This document shows positions 1 to 8,694 of a DNA stretch of 64,000 bases, piece by piece. This DNA is from Flavisolibacter ginsenosidimutans (GTDB lineage: Bacteria; Bacteroidota; Bacteroidia; Chitinophagales; Chitinophagaceae): positions 2,852,001 to 2,916,000 of the forward strand of contig NZ_CP042433.1 of assembly GCF_007970805.1 (NCBI RefSeq). The letters are read 5' to 3'. Made by a program: the position numbers and the translations under genes. The notes under the pieces were generated by a model. That model saw only the letters and a list, made by a program, of their open reading frames with translations, was not told the DNA's origin and ran no database searches. The first letter of the stretch is position 1. Each line of letters starts with the position of its first letter.

Positions 1-336
1 AAACAACAAGCCGCCCCAGGTTTGTGAAAAAGGAAGAAGCAACGTAGCAAATACAAGTAAGCTGCCCACTTGAAGAAGAAAGGCATAGGTTGTTACTTGC
101 CGTTTGTTAAACGAAGTTTTTTTCTCGTCAAAATAAAGTACCGAAGCCGCTGCATCTTGTCCCAGCACCACCAGCCACAAAAACACAACAACATAAGCAA
201 AGGATACGTCGTAAATCTTCAAGGCTTCTTTTCCAAGATGACGCGTTACCAACGGAATGATGAAAAAAGGCGCAGCTTTCTGCACCGCATTCATCGCTCC
301 GTAAAGCACCGAATCTTTAAAAAGATTTTTGACCAT
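1..336 (-). CDS. Polysaccharide/oligosaccharide flippase-like membrane protein, N-terminal part
   Basis: An open frame of 112 codons starts at an ATG (MVKNLFKDSVLYGAMN) and runs off the left edge without a stop. The visible part has the shape of the first helices of Wzx/MATE-fold flippases: a short cytoplasmic start, a hydrophobic helix around AAPFFIIPLVTRHLGKEAL, and two more hydrophobic stretches (VSFAYVVVFLWLVVLG and YAFLLQVGSLLVFATLLL). Its start codon lies inside the last codons of the upstream glycosyltransferase gene (20 nt overlap), so the two are translationally coupled. The operon context of glycosyltransferase, sugar amidotransferase and epimerase fits transfer of a lipid-linked glycan across the inner membrane. 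The family call rests on only about a quarter of a normal protein, so a polymerase or another multi-helix protein is not excluded. Confidence 0.6.
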   Translation of the reverse strand, partial: MVKNLFKDSVLYGAMNAVQKAAPFFIIPLVTRHLGKEALKIYDVSFAYVVVFLWLVVLGQDAAASVLYFDEKKTSFNKRQVTTYAFLLQVGSLLVFATLLLPFSQTWGGLLF

Positions 337-1516
337 GCAGGGCTTTTTGCTTTGCTTCTATTAATTGCCCAATCTTCTGCAGTGGTTCCTGCACGCAATA
401 TTTTTCAAACCATGCACGCCCCTTGCATCCCATTTCTGCGGCAGCTTCTTTGTTTTGTGCAACGCTTTCCAATGCACGACAAATGCAGTCGGGTGAAGAG
501 GCCTGAAACATTGGATAAAGCTCCGGGTATGCATCAGCAAGGTAGGCATCGTTGCGGTTGTGAATAAACGGCTTCGCCATGGCAAGCGTTTCCAATGCTA
601 CGCAGTAGGTGTTCCAGGCATAATAAAGTTCTCCCACTACTACATCGCTTGCTTTAATAAATAACATCAAATCTTTTCGAAGACTTTTGGGAAACCAGCG
701 TACGTGTTCCTGCAATTTCAGTTCAGCAATTAATTTTTTTGTGCTTTCCACATCGTCGCCGTATTCAAACAAAAGCAGCTTCGTTTTTCGCAAAGAGTTA
801 TTGCTTAAGAATTGCGCATATCCCCTAATGAGACGATCGTTGCCTTTCATGTTCCAGGGGTCGCGCCGGTTCTTCCAAATCTGCCGAATGTGTTGCAGCA
901 CCAAAAGTTCATTTTGATTTCGCAATTCTTGCAACTCCGTAAAATGCGGATTCTTTTGCTCCTGTTGCAAAAGGCATTCGTCGTACTCCTTGCTGTAAAA
1001 CAACGGCGGTGGATTTGTGATTCTGTTTCCCCTATACTTCAGCCGTTCAAAAACTTTATCGAATTCAGGATTTGTTTTGTCAAACAAGATATGCGGACTT
1101 TGACGAATGCCGCGCAGTTGATGCCAGGCCATAGTCCAATAAGAAAGCTGTCGCACAGGATGTACAAAGTGACTAAAAGGATAACGGTATAAATCTTCAC
1201 CGTAAGGCACAAAGAGATCAATCACTCGGCCGGCTGCGTGCACAAAAGCCGGCGCTGCACCGTTGCCAATTAGAAAGTCATACGCCGCAAGATCCGCAGC
1301 GGCTTTTGTTCGCTTTTTTAGAAAGTGTGCAGGGTCTCCCCAATCTACTTGTTTAACGACCAGGCGATACTGACCTTCAAACGTATCGGCATGCGGACGA
1401 AAGTGCAAGGGCTCGTTGTCAAATATCAGGAGTTCGCAATCGTATCCTTCATCGGCCAGATAACGTGCCATCGAAAAATACATATTGTTCATGTTGCCCA
1501 GGATGCCGATTTTCAT
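317..1516 (-). CDS. Glycosyltransferase family 1/4-like protein
   Basis: A 399-residue protein beginning MKIGILGNMNNMYFSMARYL, the short beta strand and glycine-rich loop that opens the N-terminal Rossmann domain of GT-B glycosyltransferases. An ATG 15 nt upstream (MNLTAMKIG) is possible but adds nothing that looks conserved. The C-terminal half contains a donor-domain pattern, with SDVVVGELYYAWNTYCVALETLAMAKPFI resembling the E-x7-E region of GT4 enzymes, followed by a closing helix. It has no signal peptide and no membrane helix, so it should act on the cytoplasmic face of the inner membrane. It lies between a sugar amidotransferase gene and a flippase gene, so it probably adds a sugar to a surface glycan. 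Donor and acceptor cannot be told from sequence. Confidence 0.7.
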   Translation of the reverse strand: MKIGILGNMNNMYFSMARYLADEGYDCELLIFDNEPLHFRPHADTFEGQYRLVVKQVDWGDPAHFLKKRTKAAADLAAYDFLIGNGAAPAFVHAAGRVIDLFVPYGEDLYRYPFSHFVHPVRQLSYWTMAWHQLRGIRQSPHILFDKTNPEFDKVFERLKYRGNRITNPPPLFYSKEYDECLLQQEQKNPHFTELQELRNQNELLVLQHIRQIWKNRRDPWNMKGNDRLIRGYAQFLSNNSLRKTKLLLFEYGDDVESTKKLIAELKLQEHVRWFPKSLRKDLMLFIKASDVVVGELYYAWNTYCVALETLAMAKPFIHNRNDAYLADAYPELYPMFQASSPDCICRALESVAQNKEAAAEMGCKGRAWFEKYCVQEPLQKIGQLIEAKQKALHGQKSF

Positions 1517-1576
1517 CGCGGTAAGGTTCATGTGTTGTTCGTAAATGCAACGATCAATTTCACTTCAAACGAATAG

Positions 1577-2731
1577 TTATGCGCCTTCGGTTTTTGATGT
1601 GTATTTAACGTAAAAGCTATACGTAACGAGCCCGGCTTTCATCAACAAATAAAACAAAGGCCTGAGTGTTTCAAAGCGCATCTTGTAGGTCTTGAAATTT
1701 TTGTAGGTTTTCGTTTCGCCCTGCATTACGGCTGTGTACTCCTGCATCGAAACTCCGATTCGTTTTAAAAAAAAGTCGCGCAATTCTTCTGTGCCCGTTA
1801 CCGGTTGATTGTAAACGGCCAACGCTTCTTCCCGCGGCATTAAACCGTTGCGGGCGGCTGCAGCCAAACTCCAGTTGCGGTTATCGAAACCAAATTTTTG
1901 CGGCCGGTAAACCGCATACGTAAAAGCAGACAAGCGGTTTTCTAAATGGTGCCCGCCATAATACTCCCAGTCAAAGCTCTGTTGCAAAAAACATCTCGCT
2001 TCTTCTTTGGAATAATCAATGTACCAAAGCGGTCGAACTTTTTTTATTCGTTTTATAACCGTCCATTTTAAAAATGAAGCAAAGCTTAGGTTCGGAAAAG
2101 TTTTTAATTGTTTGCCGCTGCCAAATTTTTTGTGTACGTCTTTGATGTACTTGCCGTCGAAATAATTGTTGCCCATAGGCGATATGCCTTCGGTAATAAA
2201 AGAATGGCCTTCTAAGATGTAACGCACCTTTTGTTTAGCAGCACTGCGGTAAAGCACTTCGGCAAAAGCAATATCGGTAGGGCAATCCAGTTCGGGCACA
2301 CCCGAAAAAAAGAAGGCCCGCGTGAGATCTTCCATTTCTTTGTTGTCAACCACGTAGGTTTCCAAATCTACGTTGAGTGCTGTTGTAACCTTGTGTATGT
2401 TCAGCGAAGCAATAGCTGAATTCCAGGTGTTGTCAAAATGAACGGCTAACGGGCGAAGCCCCCATTCCACGGCTTTGGCAAGCAAGAAAGAAGAATCGGT
2501 GCCGCCGCTTACTCCCACTACGCAATCGTATCGTTTGCCGCGTCCGTCTTTTTTTATTTGCGCAAGAATTTGTTGAAGTGAAAGAAGTCCCTTTTCCGAG
2601 CCTGTTCCGTATTGCTCTTTAATGGCGTCGGAAAGTTTGCAGTAATTGCAAACACCTTTTTCGTCGAAGGCTATCCGCGGCACGCTGTCGTTGTAAATAC
2701 ACCGACTGCAAATCTGTTGACTGCGGGTCAT
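1577..2731 (-). CDS. N-acetyl sugar amidotransferase (WbpG/PseA-like)
   Basis: A 384-residue protein. The start is the ATG that overlaps the stop of the upstream epimerase in an ATGA arrangement; a longer frame exists but would run back into the epimerase. The N-terminus carries paired CxxC motifs (ICSRC and CNYC), probably zinc binding. A PP-loop ATP site, GVSGGTDSS, follows near residue 85. This layout is that of the WbpG/PseA/LegG family, which uses ATP and ammonia to convert an N-acetyl group on a nucleotide sugar into an acetamidino group. Family members usually work with HisH- and HisF-like partners that supply ammonia; none is visible here, but the cluster continues beyond the left edge. 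The neighbouring epimerase and glycosyltransferase genes fit synthesis of a modified sugar for a surface glycan. Confidence 0.8.
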   Translation of the reverse strand: MTRSQQICSRCIYNDSVPRIAFDEKGVCNYCKLSDAIKEQYGTGSEKGLLSLQQILAQIKKDGRGKRYDCVVGVSGGTDSSFLLAKAVEWGLRPLAVHFDNTWNSAIASLNIHKVTTALNVDLETYVVDNKEMEDLTRAFFFSGVPELDCPTDIAFAEVLYRSAAKQKVRYILEGHSFITEGISPMGNNYFDGKYIKDVHKKFGSGKQLKTFPNLSFASFLKWTVIKRIKKVRPLWYIDYSKEEARCFLQQSFDWEYYGGHHLENRLSAFTYAVYRPQKFGFDNRNWSLAAAARNGLMPREEALAVYNQPVTGTEELRDFFLKRIGVSMQEYTAVMQGETKTYKNFKTYKMRFETLRPLFYLLMKAGLVTYSFYVKYTSKTEGA

Positions 2732-3717
2732 GCCGTCAAACTGTTTGATAGTACCGGGGGCGTACTTGTCTTTGTCAATTGCATTGCCCATTGCAAGGTG
2801 GCTTTTAAACCTTCTTCGATAGAAAAGACCGGCCGGTACTGGAATTGCTCCATTGCTTTTGCAACGCAAATGCAGCGGTTTCGAATGTTGTCGATGTCGC
2901 GGTTCTCTACGTGCTGAATGACCGAGCGGCTGCCGGCAAGTTTGATAACCGCTTGCGCCACTTCCAGTACGCTTGTTTGTACACCCGTACCGATGTTGTA
3001 ATCTTCACCAATCGCTTTGGGATGAAAGGCGGCCGCTATGGTCGCGTTCACGGCATCGTTAATGTAGGTGTAATCTCTTGTTTGCAAACCGTCGCCGTGA
3101 ACCTTGAGCGGTTCACCGGCCAAGGCAGCGGCCATAAATTTTCCGATGACGCCGCAATAAGGATTGGAAGGCGTTTGGTAATCGCCATAAATGTTTGAAT
3201 AACGAAGAACCGTAACGGGCAAATTAAAAACGGCGTAAAAGGTTTTTGCATAAACCTCTGCCGAGTACTTACTTGCAGAGTAAAAGTTCAGAAAGCTTTT
3301 GGGATCGTCTTCCTGTACAGGCAGGATTTGCGGGTTGCCGTACACGGAAGACGTGGATGAATAAACCACACGCTTAACATTGTGTTCGAGACAGGCTTCA
3401 AATATGTTGTAGGAACCAATCACGTTTACGTTAAGGTCTCCGCATGGATCGTAGTTTGAAATAATGATGTTGCGGGAAGCCAGATGAAAAACAAAGTCCT
3501 TGCCTTTCACGCAATCGTTTACCAGGGATTTGTTTTCTACCGAACCGTGAATGAATTGATATTTGACACCGGCCAGGTTTCGTTCGTCGCCGGTAAAAAG
3601 GTCGTCCAACACGGTAACGGTAGCACCGTGTTTTTGCACTAGCGTACGGACAAGGTTAGAGCCGACAAAGCCCGCCCCGCCGGTAACGAGAACCTTCTTG
3701 TTTCGCAGGTTTACCAT
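2728..3717 (-). CDS. NAD-dependent epimerase/dehydratase (extended SDR)
   Basis: A 329-residue extended short-chain dehydrogenase. The N-terminal cofactor site is VTGGAGFVGSNL (GxxGxxG), the catalytic serine region is SSTSSVYG, and the catalytic pair is YSASK (Y-x3-K). The C-terminal half has RYSNIYGDYQ and DYTYINDAV, typical of UDP-sugar 4-epimerases and dTDP/UDP-sugar dehydratases. It is the first gene of the visible surface-polysaccharide operon and its stop overlaps the start of the amidotransferase gene. It probably makes the nucleotide sugar used downstream, for example a UDP-N-acetyl-hexosamine epimer. The exact substrate cannot be read from sequence. The 287 bp upstream hold the divergent promoters for this operon and the histidine kinase; no clear TAnnTTTG box was found there. 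Confidence 0.85.
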   Translation of the reverse strand: MVNLRNKKVLVTGGAGFVGSNLVRTLVQKHGATVTVLDDLFTGDERNLAGVKYQFIHGSVENKSLVNDCVKGKDFVFHLASRNIIISNYDPCGDLNVNVIGSYNIFEACLEHNVKRVVYSSTSSVYGNPQILPVQEDDPKSFLNFYSASKYSAEVYAKTFYAVFNLPVTVLRYSNIYGDYQTPSNPYCGVIGKFMAAALAGEPLKVHGDGLQTRDYTYINDAVNATIAAAFHPKAIGEDYNIGTGVQTSVLEVAQAVIKLAGSRSVIQHVENRDIDNIRNRCICVAKAMEQFQYRPVFSIEEGLKATLQWAMQLTKTSTPPVLSNSLTA

Positions 3718-4004
3718 TACAGGAAGATAAGTAGTTTCGGTCTAATTGAAACTGCCCGGTTATCTCATTTTATAGTAGAAAATTCATTTCTTATCTCCGA
3801 ATGCCTTCACCGAACAACCGACATAAGCGTTTAGCAATCAATTCTCCAATACCCAGCCTTGTTATCAACGCGGTTTTCATTTATCATTTTAAAGCGCCTG
3901 TCTTAATTTCCGAACAGCGCTTTTGTCTTTTTCTTTTGCGAATTGCAGAACAACAAATCTTACTCAGATAATCAACGAAAAGCTGTCAAAAATTTATAGG
4001 TTGA

Positions 4005-5606
4005 ATGATAACTTCACCGCCGCAATCAATGAATATGGAAACCTTCGATCTTGAGCAGTTGTTTAGTCAGGCCCCTGTCGCTATCTGTATTGTTAGCGGC
4101 CCCAATTACAAGGTGGAACTGGTGAACGAACGAATGCTGGAGTTTTTGGGACGCACAAAAGAGATTATCGGGAAACCTTTGGGCAATAGCCTCACAGAGA
4201 TAAAACAACAAGGCCTCTTAAACATCCTGGAACGGGTACAGCAAACCGGTCAATCCGTTTACCTTTCTAATTTTTCTGCCGTCATTATTATCAACGGCAA
4301 ACGCGAGCCCCGCTATTTTGATTTGGTCTTTAAGCCATACTTTTTGCTTCCTACAGATAAAACGCCAAATGCCATTTTTTGCGTTGCCCACAACGTTACA
4401 GAGCAGGTGCTCGGGCTGCAAAGCCTGGAAGAAGAAAAACAAAGAACAGCCCTTGCGCTTGAAGTAGGTGAACTGGGCATCATCACCACCGACTGGAACG
4501 CCAACGTTGTGCGAGCCGACAAACGCACGGCCGAAATTTTTGAACTTGAAGACGGTTACACGGTAGATGGCTACATAAACCGCATTCACCCCGACGACCG
4601 GAAGCTGAGAGACAAGGCAGTCCTGAAAGGACAAGCCGATGGCAGTTTTGAGTTTGAGGCCCGTCTTCTGGTAGAAAGCGGCATACGGTGGGTACGCTGT
4701 AAAGGCATGATTCAAAAAAACGCAGACGGCCAAACAAAAGGCAGCTTTGCAGTGGTACAGGACATAACAGCCCAAAAAGAATTCACCTTAGCGCTGCACA
4801 ACCGTGTAGAAGAACGAACGGCGGAATTGGAAGCGGCGACGACCTTGCTGCTACAGTCAAACCGTGAACTTTCCGAAGCAAACCAGCGATTGGAAGAATT
4901 TACACGAGCTGCGTCGCACGATTTAAAAGAGCCTGTGCGTAAAATGCAGATTTTCTCAAGCCGGCTTGGCGAGATTTTGCAGAACCGCCTTACGGGCGAG
5001 GAAAATCTTATGCTGCAACGATTGCAGCGAGCGGCCGAACGCATGTCCTTATTGGTAGATGACTTGCTGGCTTATTCGCAATTGGGCCAGGCGTCAATGA
5101 AAAAAGAAACCATTGATCTAAACCAGAAAATCAGAAGCATCCTGGAAGACCTTGAAGTGCTGATTAAAGAAAAATCCGCGATCATCGAAACGGAAAATCT
5201 GCCCACCCTTGAGGGATACCGCATACAACTTCAGCAACTTTTTCAAAACCTGCTTACCAATGCGTTAAAGTACACGAAGCCCGGCGTGCCTGCAAGGGTG
5301 AAAATCAATTCGCGAATGTTGACGGGAAATGAAGTTGCCATTCCGTTGCCGGCAGCGTCTCAACAAAAGCTTTTTCACTTAATCGAAGTTTCCGACAACG
5401 GCATCGGCTTTCACCAGCAGGAAGCCGAAAGAATTTTTCACGCCTTTACGCGGCTGCACGGCAACAAAGAATATACAGGCGCTGGCATCGGTTTGTCAAT
5501 CGCAAAAAAAGTTATGGACATTCACGGCGGTTATATTTATGCCAAAGGCGAACCGGGCATAGGCGCCCGTTTTTGCCTGTTGTTTCCTATGGATAACGGA
5601 AAGTAA
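4005..5606 (+). CDS. PAS-domain sensor histidine kinase
   Basis: A 533-residue soluble kinase. A first PAS-like domain spans about residues 15-135, and a second PAS/PAC domain spans about 145-258, ending in VQDITAQ. A coiled-coil linker (about 260-300, RVEERTAELEAA) leads to the dimerisation domain with phospho-acceptor His305 in ASHDLKEPVRK. The ATPase domain shows the N box (LFQNLLTNALKY), G1 box (SDNGIGF), F box (FHAFTRLHG) and G2 box (GAGIGLSIAKK). No membrane helix is present, so the input is probably a cytoplasmic signal or a bound cofactor. No response regulator lies next to it, so it is an orphan kinase. Starts at Met9 or Met11 are also possible. It is convergent with mnmE, with a 57 bp gap that shows no clear terminator. 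Confidence 0.9.
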   Translation: MITSPPQSMNMETFDLEQLFSQAPVAICIVSGPNYKVELVNERMLEFLGRTKEIIGKPLGNSLTEIKQQGLLNILERVQQTGQSVYLSNFSAVIIINGKREPRYFDLVFKPYFLLPTDKTPNAIFCVAHNVTEQVLGLQSLEEEKQRTALALEVGELGIITTDWNANVVRADKRTAEIFELEDGYTVDGYINRIHPDDRKLRDKAVLKGQADGSFEFEARLLVESGIRWVRCKGMIQKNADGQTKGSFAVVQDITAQKEFTLALHNRVEERTAELEAATTLLLQSNRELSEANQRLEEFTRAASHDLKEPVRKMQIFSSRLGEILQNRLTGEENLMLQRLQRAAERMSLLVDDLLAYSQLGQASMKKETIDLNQKIRSILEDLEVLIKEKSAIIETENLPTLEGYRIQLQQLFQNLLTNALKYTKPGVPARVKINSRMLTGNEVAIPLPAASQQKLFHLIEVSDNGIGFHQQEAERIFHAFTRLHGNKEYTGAGIGLSIAKKVMDIHGGYIYAKGEPGIGARFCLLFPMDNGK

Positions 5607-5663
5607 AGAAAGTCTTGCCTTACTCTTTCGATCTTGTCAATTTGAAATAGCAAAAAAACCCGT

Positions 5664-7049
5664 TTACTTTCCGATACAGAATTTGCTGAATACATAGTCC
5701 AGCAAGTCATCGTTGCTGACTTCACCGGTGATTGTACCCAAATAATGAAGACAGCGGCGGATATCTAGAGACAGTAAATCTCCGGGAATTTTGTTGGTCA
5801 TTCCTTCTTCTATGTCCCTCAATGATTTGTTCACTTCCTGCAAGGAATGATAATGCCGGGCATTGGTAACCACAACATCTTCTCCTTGCACTTTATCCCG
5901 TAACACAGCGTCCACCATTCTTTCTTTCAAGACCTCGGTGTGCAAACCCGATATGGCCGAAATAAATATAACGTTGGCAACACCTGAAAATTTTCGTCGT
6001 GCTTCTCCTTCGTCTAACGAATCAACTTTGTTGGCAACCAAGAGATGATTGATCTGCTGTCGCTGTAAATCATCAATTGTTTTCACCAATTCTTCAACCG
6101 GCGTTTCGTTCACATCAAACAAGTACAACACCACATCGGCTTGCTGCATTTTCTGGCGGCTTCTTTCAATGCCAACCGATTCAATTGCGTCAGCAGAATG
6201 GGAACGTATGCCAGCCGTATCAATCAACCGAAACAAAATGCCGTCAATGTTTATTATCTCTTCGATGGTGTCTCTCGTGGTGCCGGGAATGTCGCTGACA
6301 ATGGCCCTGTCTTCGTTTAGCAAGGTGTTTAACAATGTGGACTTGCCGGCATTGGGCTTGCCAACAATAGCTATGCTCACGCCGTTTTTAATGACATTGC
6401 CCAATTGAAAAGAACGCAGCAATTTTTCTGTCTGGATCTTCGCGTTTTCAATTAACTGTTTTAACTGTGCCCGGTCGGCAAATTCAACATCTTCCTGCGA
6501 AAAGTCGAGTTCAAGTTCGATGAGGGCTGAGAACTTGATAAGTTGTTCGCGCAAGTCTTTTAGCGAATGCGAAAAACGGCCGCGCATGTTGTTGAGTGCC
6601 GTTTTACGCGAAGCTTCTGTATTGCTTACAATGAGGTCAGCAACGGCTTCGGCCTGGGCCAAATCGAGTTTGCCGGCTAAAAAAGCCCTTTGTGTAAATT
6701 CTCCCGGCTTTGCCATTCGTGCGCCTTTTTGTACGCAGGCATCAATTACTTGCCGAAGAATAAAAGGCGACCCGTGGCAACTGATTTCAGCAATGTCTTC
6801 ACCTGTGTACGATCGGGGTGCCTTGTAAAGCGAAACCACAACTTCGTCTAATACGTTGCCCATGCTTTTTAAATATCCCACGTGCAAAGTGTGTGACGCC
6901 TGTTTGGTTAAATCCTTTGAAGGAAAAAGAGAAGCTACCACGTTGATGGCTTCTTTTCCGCTCAAACGAACAATGCCCAGCGCCCCAATTCCCGGAGGCG
7001 TTGCCAAGGCAACAATCGTATCATCCCAGCCCGATAACCGTAAACTCAT
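5664..7049 (-). CDS. mnmE: tRNA uridine-5-carboxymethylaminomethyl(34) synthesis GTPase MnmE
   Basis: A 461-residue protein of normal MnmE length. With MnmG it installs the cmnm5 group on wobble uridine 34 of several tRNAs. The N-terminal formyl-tetrahydrofolate domain opens with DTIVALATPPGIGALGIVRLSG. The G domain is embedded in a helical domain and shows G1 GKPNAGKS, G2/G3 IPGTTRDT and DTAG, and G4 NKVD. The protein ends in the expected CIGK, whose cysteine is needed for modification. It is a single-gene unit: a terminator for the tonB operon lies upstream. A TATTTTTG box ends only 4 nt before the ATG, so the mRNA may be leaderless. Confidence 0.97.
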   Translation of the reverse strand: MSLRLSGWDDTIVALATPPGIGALGIVRLSGKEAINVVASLFPSKDLTKQASHTLHVGYLKSMGNVLDEVVVSLYKAPRSYTGEDIAEISCHGSPFILRQVIDACVQKGARMAKPGEFTQRAFLAGKLDLAQAEAVADLIVSNTEASRKTALNNMRGRFSHSLKDLREQLIKFSALIELELDFSQEDVEFADRAQLKQLIENAKIQTEKLLRSFQLGNVIKNGVSIAIVGKPNAGKSTLLNTLLNEDRAIVSDIPGTTRDTIEEIINIDGILFRLIDTAGIRSHSADAIESVGIERSRQKMQQADVVLYLFDVNETPVEELVKTIDDLQRQQINHLLVANKVDSLDEGEARRKFSGVANVIFISAISGLHTEVLKERMVDAVLRDKVQGEDVVVTNARHYHSLQEVNKSLRDIEEGMTNKIPGDLLSLDIRRCLHYLGTITGEVSNDDLLDYVFSKFCIGK

Positions 7050-7053
7050 TTGC

Positions 7054-7061
7054 CAAAAATA
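7054..7061 (-). promoter_or_regulatory. Candidate -7 promoter box of mnmE (TATTTTTG)
   Basis: The box matches the Bacteroidota -7 consensus TAnnTTTG and leaves only 4 nt (gcaa on the coding strand) before the mnmE ATG. Transcription would be expected to begin at or next to the start codon. No TTG element was found at the usual -33 distance, so the call is based on one box only. Confidence 0.35.
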
Positions 7062-7127
7062 AGACGGAAGAAAAGCAGAGACCGAAATCTATTCTCTCTT
7101 ATGCACTTGCATTAGAGACAACGAGAA

Positions 7128-7159
7128 AATAAAAAACCTCTGCCGTTTGACAGAGGTTT
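7128..7159 (-). terminator. Rho-independent terminator of the exbB-exbD-exbD-tonB operon
   Basis: Perfect 9-bp inverted repeat AAACCTCTG/CAGAGGTTT with an 8-nt loop, followed on the minus strand by a T run (TTTTTTATTTTC). It lies 30 nt beyond the tonB stop and separates that operon from mnmE. Confidence 0.85.
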
Positions 7160-7188
7160 CAAATTTGTTGATCGAAATCTTTGTTGCT

Positions 7189-8022
7189 CTATTGCTCCTG
7201 GATCTGGAAAGTAATGGGCTGCGTGTGATACGAACGAACTTTTTTACCGTTCTGCTCGCCTGGCGACCATTTGGGTCCTTTCTTTACCACTTCTACCGCC
7301 CCGGTAGCCAATCCATACCCTGGATCGTTTAGCGCTCTTACGTCGGCAATACTTCCGTCCTTTTCAACAAGGAAGCGGATGTTCACTGTATAATTACCGG
7401 GTGCCATGCCTTGCTGCACCGCATCTTCAATGTAACGCTGCAACTGGTTCTCCAGGTGGCGGCGCCATTGGGCCGGGTTAACGCTGGCTTCAATTTCTAC
7501 CTTTTCAAAAACCTTGTTTTCGTCTTCCGGTGGAGGTGGGGTTACCACACCCTTGCCCGCGTCAACAGGCGGTGGCGGCGGCGGACCTGATACTTTTACA
7601 CCTTCCTGATTTGCGTTACTTACTTGCACCTGATCCAGTTTTTCTTGCGGCGGCGGTGGTTCCACCGGCTTTTCTACGGGCTTGATGTTTTCAATAAATT
7701 TCGCCGTTTCAATCTTCGGAGGAGGCGGTGTTTTTGGCGGCGGTGGCGGCGGTGGCGGCGGTGGCGGCGGTGGTTCATCCTTGATGTCTTTCAAGGTAAT
7801 CTCTGTTTGTTCCAGGTCAGCCGAACTTTTCTTCGAAGCAAAAAGCTTCGACAGAACGACTGAGTAAAGGAATATGCCAACCAGTATCACCACCACGATG
7901 CTAAGTGCCATAACGATGCGCTTGTTGTACGTCTTGCGCAACTCGTACGCCCCGTAGTCCTTGTTCCGGCCTTCAAAGACCAGATCAAGAATGTCTGACT
8001 GCAGTATTTTGTTTGCTTCCAT
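7189..8022 (-). CDS. Energy transducer TonB
   Basis: A 277-residue TonB-family protein. The N-terminal cytoplasmic stretch (ILQSDILDLVFEGRNKDYGAYELR) resembles that of the second TonB in this window. A single membrane helix follows at about residues 36-60 (IVMALSIVVVILVGIFLYSVV). A long periplasmic proline-rich linker includes 13 prolines in a row and further runs of five to seven. The C-terminal domain (about 190-277) carries the TonB fold, with YTVNIRFLVEKDGSIADV and a closing PITFQIQEQ. It transmits the ExbB-ExbD motor's force to outer-membrane receptors. It is the last gene of the exbB-exbD-exbD-tonB operon. Confidence 0.92.
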   Translation of the reverse strand: MEANKILQSDILDLVFEGRNKDYGAYELRKTYNKRIVMALSIVVVILVGIFLYSVVLSKLFASKKSSADLEQTEITLKDIKDEPPPPPPPPPPPPPKTPPPPKIETAKFIENIKPVEKPVEPPPPQEKLDQVQVSNANQEGVKVSGPPPPPPVDAGKGVVTPPPPEDENKVFEKVEIEASVNPAQWRRHLENQLQRYIEDAVQQGMAPGNYTVNIRFLVEKDGSIADVRALNDPGYGLATGAVEVVKKGPKWSPGEQNGKKVRSYHTQPITFQIQEQ

Positions 8023-8073
8023 GTTGTTGTTTGTTATTAGATGCTTCTGCTAAAGCATTCCATAAATCAGAGG

Positions 8074-8676
8074 CTATTTACCCCCATTCCGTTGGGACGC
8101 CAGGTTCAGTACCGTACTTTCAGGATCGGAGATGTCAATGATAGCGTAACGCGAAATGTTGTTGATCGTCATTTCATCCAGAATGTCTACTGTGCGGCCG
8201 TAGTTAGCCTCTTTGCTGGGCTTGATAATGACGGTAAACGCCCGGTCTTTCGAGTCATCCTTAATGGCCGGATTGGGCGTCCAGGCAGCAATCACCTGAG
8301 CCTTCTTTTTTTGAAGCACTTTACGAATGCCCTGTTCCGAATTTGGATCATAAGAGCTCGTCATAAAGTTTGATCCATCGGGTTTTAACTCCCCTTCATA
8401 GTAATAAATCTGGTCACCCTTTCCAAGCAAGATGGTGAGCAGACCCGATTTTTCCACTTCCATTTGCTGGGTTTTATCCTCCTCTTTTTTGGGCATGTTC
8501 AGCTTTGTCGTGTTGGGTGTGCTCATCGTTGTTGTGTAAATAAAGAACGTGATGAGCAGAAACCCCAAATCAACCATCGGCGTCATGTCCACCCGTGTTG
8601 AAAGCTTTTTAGACTTCTTCACCCCCGGGCCTTTCTTGTGGCCACTATCCCCGGCGGCTACATCCATTTGTGCCAT
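8074..8676 (-). CDS. exbD: Biopolymer transporter ExbD (second paralogue)
   Basis: A 200-residue ExbD/TolR-family protein. A short basic N-terminus (KKSKKLSTRVDMTPMVDLGF) leads into one membrane helix carrying the proton-carrying aspartate in TPMVDLGFLLITFF. A periplasmic domain follows, with a central insert and a TVDILDEMTINNISRYAIIDI segment typical of the family. Together with the preceding ExbD and ExbB it should form the proton-driven motor for TonB. Two ExbD paralogues in tandem are common in Bacteroidota (family knowledge), perhaps giving a heteromeric stator dimer (inference). Confidence 0.9.
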   Translation of the reverse strand: MAQMDVAAGDSGHKKGPGVKKSKKLSTRVDMTPMVDLGFLLITFFIYTTTMSTPNTTKLNMPKKEEDKTQQMEVEKSGLLTILLGKGDQIYYYEGELKPDGSNFMTSSYDPNSEQGIRKVLQKKKAQVIAAWTPNPAIKDDSKDRAFTVIIKPSKEANYGRTVDILDEMTINNISRYAIIDISDPESTVLNLASQRNGGK

Positions 8677-8694
8677 GGTAACTTTTTTTTGTTG

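Noticed and set aside
2732..2869. Longer N-terminus for the sugar amidotransferase
   Set aside because: It overlaps the epimerase gene; the ATGA-coupled start puts the CxxC motif at the usual distance.
7735..7775. Tandem GGCGGT units as a possible CRISPR or VNTR array outside genes
   Set aside because: They are in-frame proline codons of TonB; there are no spacers.
7624..7867. Glycine- and arginine-rich open frames opposite the TonB linker
   Set aside because: They are only the complement of the proline codons.
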